From an uncultured Ruminococcus sp. (lineage in GTDB: Bacteria; Bacillota; Clostridia; Oscillospirales; Ruminococcaceae), in NCBI GenBank assembly GCA_902800795.1, contig CADCFQ010000023.1, forward strand, positions 15,365-56,356: DNA of 40,992 nt, read 5' to 3'. Position 1 is the stretch's first letter, and every line of letters begins with the position of its first letter. Positions 38,850-40,992 of the stretch are shown here, piece after piece. The translations under genes were made by a program, and so were the position numbers. The notes below the pieces were generated by a model, which saw only the letters and a program-made list of their open reading frames with translations, searched no databases and had not been told where the DNA came from.

Positions 38850-40203
38850 CGCTCTTTTCCTCCTTGAATGTGTCTATCTGTATCTTCAGGTTCCCGAGCG
38901 CCGAAGCCTCGGCCTCGCCTTTGACCACCTGTCTGCCGCTTGCCTCGGAGATAAGCTCCAGCAGCAGCGGATCCTTTGTTCCGCCGCCCACAGCTATCAC
39001 CTTGTCAAAGGTCTTGCCGGTGCAGCTCTCAAGCTCGGTGAGGGTCTTTGCGAATTTAAGCGCAAGGCTGTCATAGATACATCTTATTATCTCGCCGTCC
39101 TCCACGGGCTTTCCCTGGCCCCTCATCTGGCAAAGCAGAGCTATGCGGTTGGGGATATCTCCGGGCGCCCGGAGCGACGCATCGTCGGTATCTATTATAA
39201 AGCGTCTTGGCTCTGCCTCACGGGCCAGCTTTTCCATATCGTCAAAAGAGTATTCTCTGCCGTTCTTGTTCCAGTATCTGCGGCTCTCCTGTAAGAGCCA
39301 CAGGCCGGTAAGGTTTTTAAGATAGGATGTTTTGCCCTTATAGCCTTTTTCGTTGGTAAAGCTCATAAGAAGCGACTGGTCGGACAAAACGGGCTTGTCA
39401 AGCTGTGTCCCCAGCAGACACCAGGTGCCCATGCTGAGGAAAGCGAAGTCGCTGCCGTCCCCCGGGTCTGCCGCCGCCATAGCGCACTGGGTGTCGTGTC
39501 CGCAGACAGCCACGACTTTGAGCGCCTTTACTCCAAGCTCGGCGCAGAGCTCTTCTCTGAGCTCTCCCACAACGGTGCCCGGCATTATCACCATTGGAAG
39601 CACCCTTCCGGGCAGCTCCGTCTTGTCGATAACGTCAGCGCTCCACTGGTTCGTCACAGCATCGAGCAGCTGAGTGGTGGACGCCATCGAAAGCTCTGTA
39701 TACACCCTGTCGCTCAGAAAGTAAGACAGAAGATCCGGCATCATAAGTATCTTTGCTGTCCTGTCAAGAAGCTGGGGTCTCTGCTCTGCCAGTGCTCTTA
39801 GCTGATAAACTGTGTTGATATCCATGATCTGAATGCCCGTAAGCTTATAGATCTCCTCGGCGGATATCATCTCGGAGCATTTTTTAGCCATGCCCCTTGT
39901 GCGCTTGTCACGGTAATGCACCGGGTTTTCGAGCAGACTGCCGTCCGCCCCTATGAGCCCGAAGTCAACTCCCCAGGTGTCAATGCCTATGCTTTCAAGG
40001 TCGGGGAATCTCTTCGCTTTGATGATGCTCTGCTTTATCTCATGAAAAAGCCGGAGCACATCCCAGTAGACAGTGCCGCCCACAGTTACCGGGTCGTTTG
40101 AAAAGCGGTGGATCTCCTCGGTAACGATCCTGCCGTTCTCCTCCCAGCCTGCCACGGCTCTTCCGCTTGAAGCACCAAGGTCTATCGCAAGATGTACACC
40201 CAT
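38842..40203 (-). CDS. fucK: FGGY-family sugar kinase, probable L-fuculokinase (RhaB-like)
   Basis: A 453-residue kinase. The N-terminal phosphate-1 motif is AIDLGASSGR (5-14), the substrate-side motif GIDTWGVDFGLI (about 72-83), and the second domain has VAVCGHDTQCAMAA and IAVGGGTKDPLLL. GASSGR and the overall sequence resemble rhamnulokinase more than E. coli FucK, but the neighbours are fucI, fucU and fucA, so L-fuculose is the expected substrate; dual specificity is possible. A GGAGG site lies eight bases before the ATG; 42 bases after fucI. Confidence 0.85.
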   Translation of the reverse strand: MGVHLAIDLGASSGRAVAGWEENGRIVTEEIHRFSNDPVTVGGTVYWDVLRLFHEIKQSIIKAKRFPDLESIGIDTWGVDFGLIGADGSLLENPVHYRDKRTRGMAKKCSEMISAEEIYKLTGIQIMDINTVYQLRALAEQRPQLLDRTAKILMMPDLLSYFLSDRVYTELSMASTTQLLDAVTNQWSADVIDKTELPGRVLPMVIMPGTVVGELREELCAELGVKALKVVAVCGHDTQCAMAAADPGDGSDFAFLSMGTWCLLGTQLDKPVLSDQSLLMSFTNEKGYKGKTSYLKNLTGLWLLQESRRYWNKNGREYSFDDMEKLAREAEPRRFIIDTDDASLRAPGDIPNRIALLCQMRGQGKPVEDGEIIRCIYDSLALKFAKTLTELESCTGKTFDKVIAVGGGTKDPLLLELISEASGRQVVKGEAEASALGNLKIQIDTFKEEKSDA

Positions 40204-40245
40204 AAACTAAACCTCCTTACGTCTGGCGAATTTATTGATCTGTTT

Positions 40246-40992
40246 TTATTTCTTATACATAGGTCCGTAGTTTGCGCAGGCTCTGTAATCGGCGCCTTCC
40301 TTGTCCATCCCGAATGCGTTCCATGCCGCAGGACGGAATATCTTGTCCTCGTCAACGTTATGCATAGCCACGGGTATCCTGAGCATCGAAGCCAGGGTTA
40401 TCAGGTCGGCGCCCACATGGCCGTAGCTGATAGCGCCGTGGTTTGCTCCCCAGTTGTTCATAACGTCATAAGCGCTCTTGAAAGCTCCCTTGCCGGTGAC
40501 ACGGGGTGTGAACCAGGTGCAGGGCCAGGTGTAGTCCGTTCTCTTCCAGAGGATGTCGTTTACTTCCTCGGGGAGCTTCACTGTCCAGCCCTCGGCTATC
40601 TGGAGCATGGGACCCAGACCCTTGACAAGGTTGAGCCTTATCATAGTTACAGGCATCTCGGCGTCCGTCACATAGCGTGAGGAAAATCCGCCGCCTCTGA
40701 AATATCCGCAGTCGGCATAGTTCCAGGTGGTGGCTTCCATTATCGCCTTCTGGTCTTCCTCGGTCACATCCCACCACTGCTTCATAACAGGCTGACCGTT
40801 CTCGTCCAGCGCCTTGCCGCAGGCATCAAGACAAGCCGCACCGGAGTTTATAAGGTGGATAAAGCCGCCTGCTTCCAAAGCCTTGCCTGTCAGCTCATAG
40901 CCTGCCGCTTTTTTGAGCGCCTCGGGGCTCCAGTAGGTCCTTACGTCTGCAAATATCTGCGCACGGTTTGTGAGCAGCTTCATAAACAGCAT
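40246..40992 (-). CDS. fucI: L-fucose isomerase, partial (C-terminal part)
   Basis: The last 248 residues or so of L-fucose isomerase (about 590 residues in E. coli); the N-terminal part lies beyond the right edge. It converts L-fucose to L-fuculose with Mn. Recognisable segments are [38 protein letters not shown] and the C-terminal metal/substrate region [30 protein letters not shown]. It is upstream of fucK in the cluster order fucI-fucK-fucU-fucA. The apparent start near 40992 is only the window edge. Confidence 0.95.
   Translation of the reverse strand: MLFMKLLTNRAQIFADVRTYWSPEALKKAAGYELTGKALEAGGFIHLINSGAACLDACGKALDENGQPVMKQWWDVTEEDQKAIMEATTWNYADCGYFRGGGFSSRYVTDAEMPVTMIRLNLVKGLGPMLQIAEGWTVKLPEEVNDILWKRTDYTWPCTWFTPRVTGKGAFKSAYDVMNNWGANHGAISYGHVGADLITLASMLRIPVAMHNVDEDKIFRPAAWNAFGMDKEGADYRACANYGPMYKK

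Noticed and set aside
38842..40203. Naming the kinase rhamnulokinase (rhaB)
   Set aside because: Sequence resembles RhaB, but its neighbours are fucI, fucU and fucA and no rhamnose isomerase is seen; kept as probable fuculokinase with that caveat.

Overview
The window looks like chromosome from a low-to-medium GC Bacillota, most likely a gut Ruminococcus or a close Oscillospiraceae relative. The grounds are inference from context. There is a T-box leader on the tryptophan operon. Nearly every promoter is TTGACA-17-TATAAT, and start codons sit behind GGAGG-type ribosome sites. A fused AdhE is present, and the MMPL/TetR, FucIKUA and S11 peptidase proteins are of clostridial type. No phage, plasmid, rRNA, tRNA or CRISPR signal was seen.

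Layout. 1-7833 (minus): tryptophan operon with the order T-box leader, trpE, trpS, trpGD fusion, trpC, trpF, trpB, trpA (trpA runs off the left edge). 7950-9377 (plus): an AI-2E family permease, divergent from trp. 9586-17015 (minus): a tight eight-gene run of nadB, a 76-aa protein, nadC, a MIF-like tautomerase, uridine phosphorylase, a PrsA-like foldase lipoprotein, a nuclease-like/winged-helix protein and a D,D-carboxypeptidase. 17416-20025 (minus): adhE with two consensus promoters, then about 1.1 kb of palindrome-rich non-coding DNA. 21140-22613 (minus): a small lipoprotein and a kinase-fold protein that has lost its catalytic residues. 22858-28930: an MMPL exporter plus a heptad-repeat surface protein, divergent from a TetR regulator with two identical operators between them. 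28994-30686 (minus): a two-gene ABC exporter. 30999-37190: glycolysis genes gpmI, tpiA and pgk (minus), interspersed with three unknown membrane proteins. 37689-40992 (minus): L-fucose catabolism fucA, fucU, fucK and the C-terminal part of fucI.

The genes are mostly housekeeping: amino-acid and NAD synthesis, glycolysis, fermentation to ethanol, fucose use and envelope functions. The unusual content lies between the genes. At least four families of short non-autonomous repeats occupy the intergenic spaces: (i) a composite element made of a bidirectional terminator plus AT-rich arms and two mini-hairpins, at five sites, always near gene 3' ends and in some cases supplying stop codons or C-terminal residues; (ii) a pair of about 160-bp terminal-inverted-repeat elements, one of them between the tetR promoter and tetR; (iii) a 139-bp GC-rich unit, tandem at one site and inverted at another, with a covarying cap hairpin; (iv) a 100-bp unit inside the trp operon. 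Many of these share one device, perfect short stems closed by a three-base loop of the C-GNA-G type. This repeat layer is the best candidate for something undescribed here.
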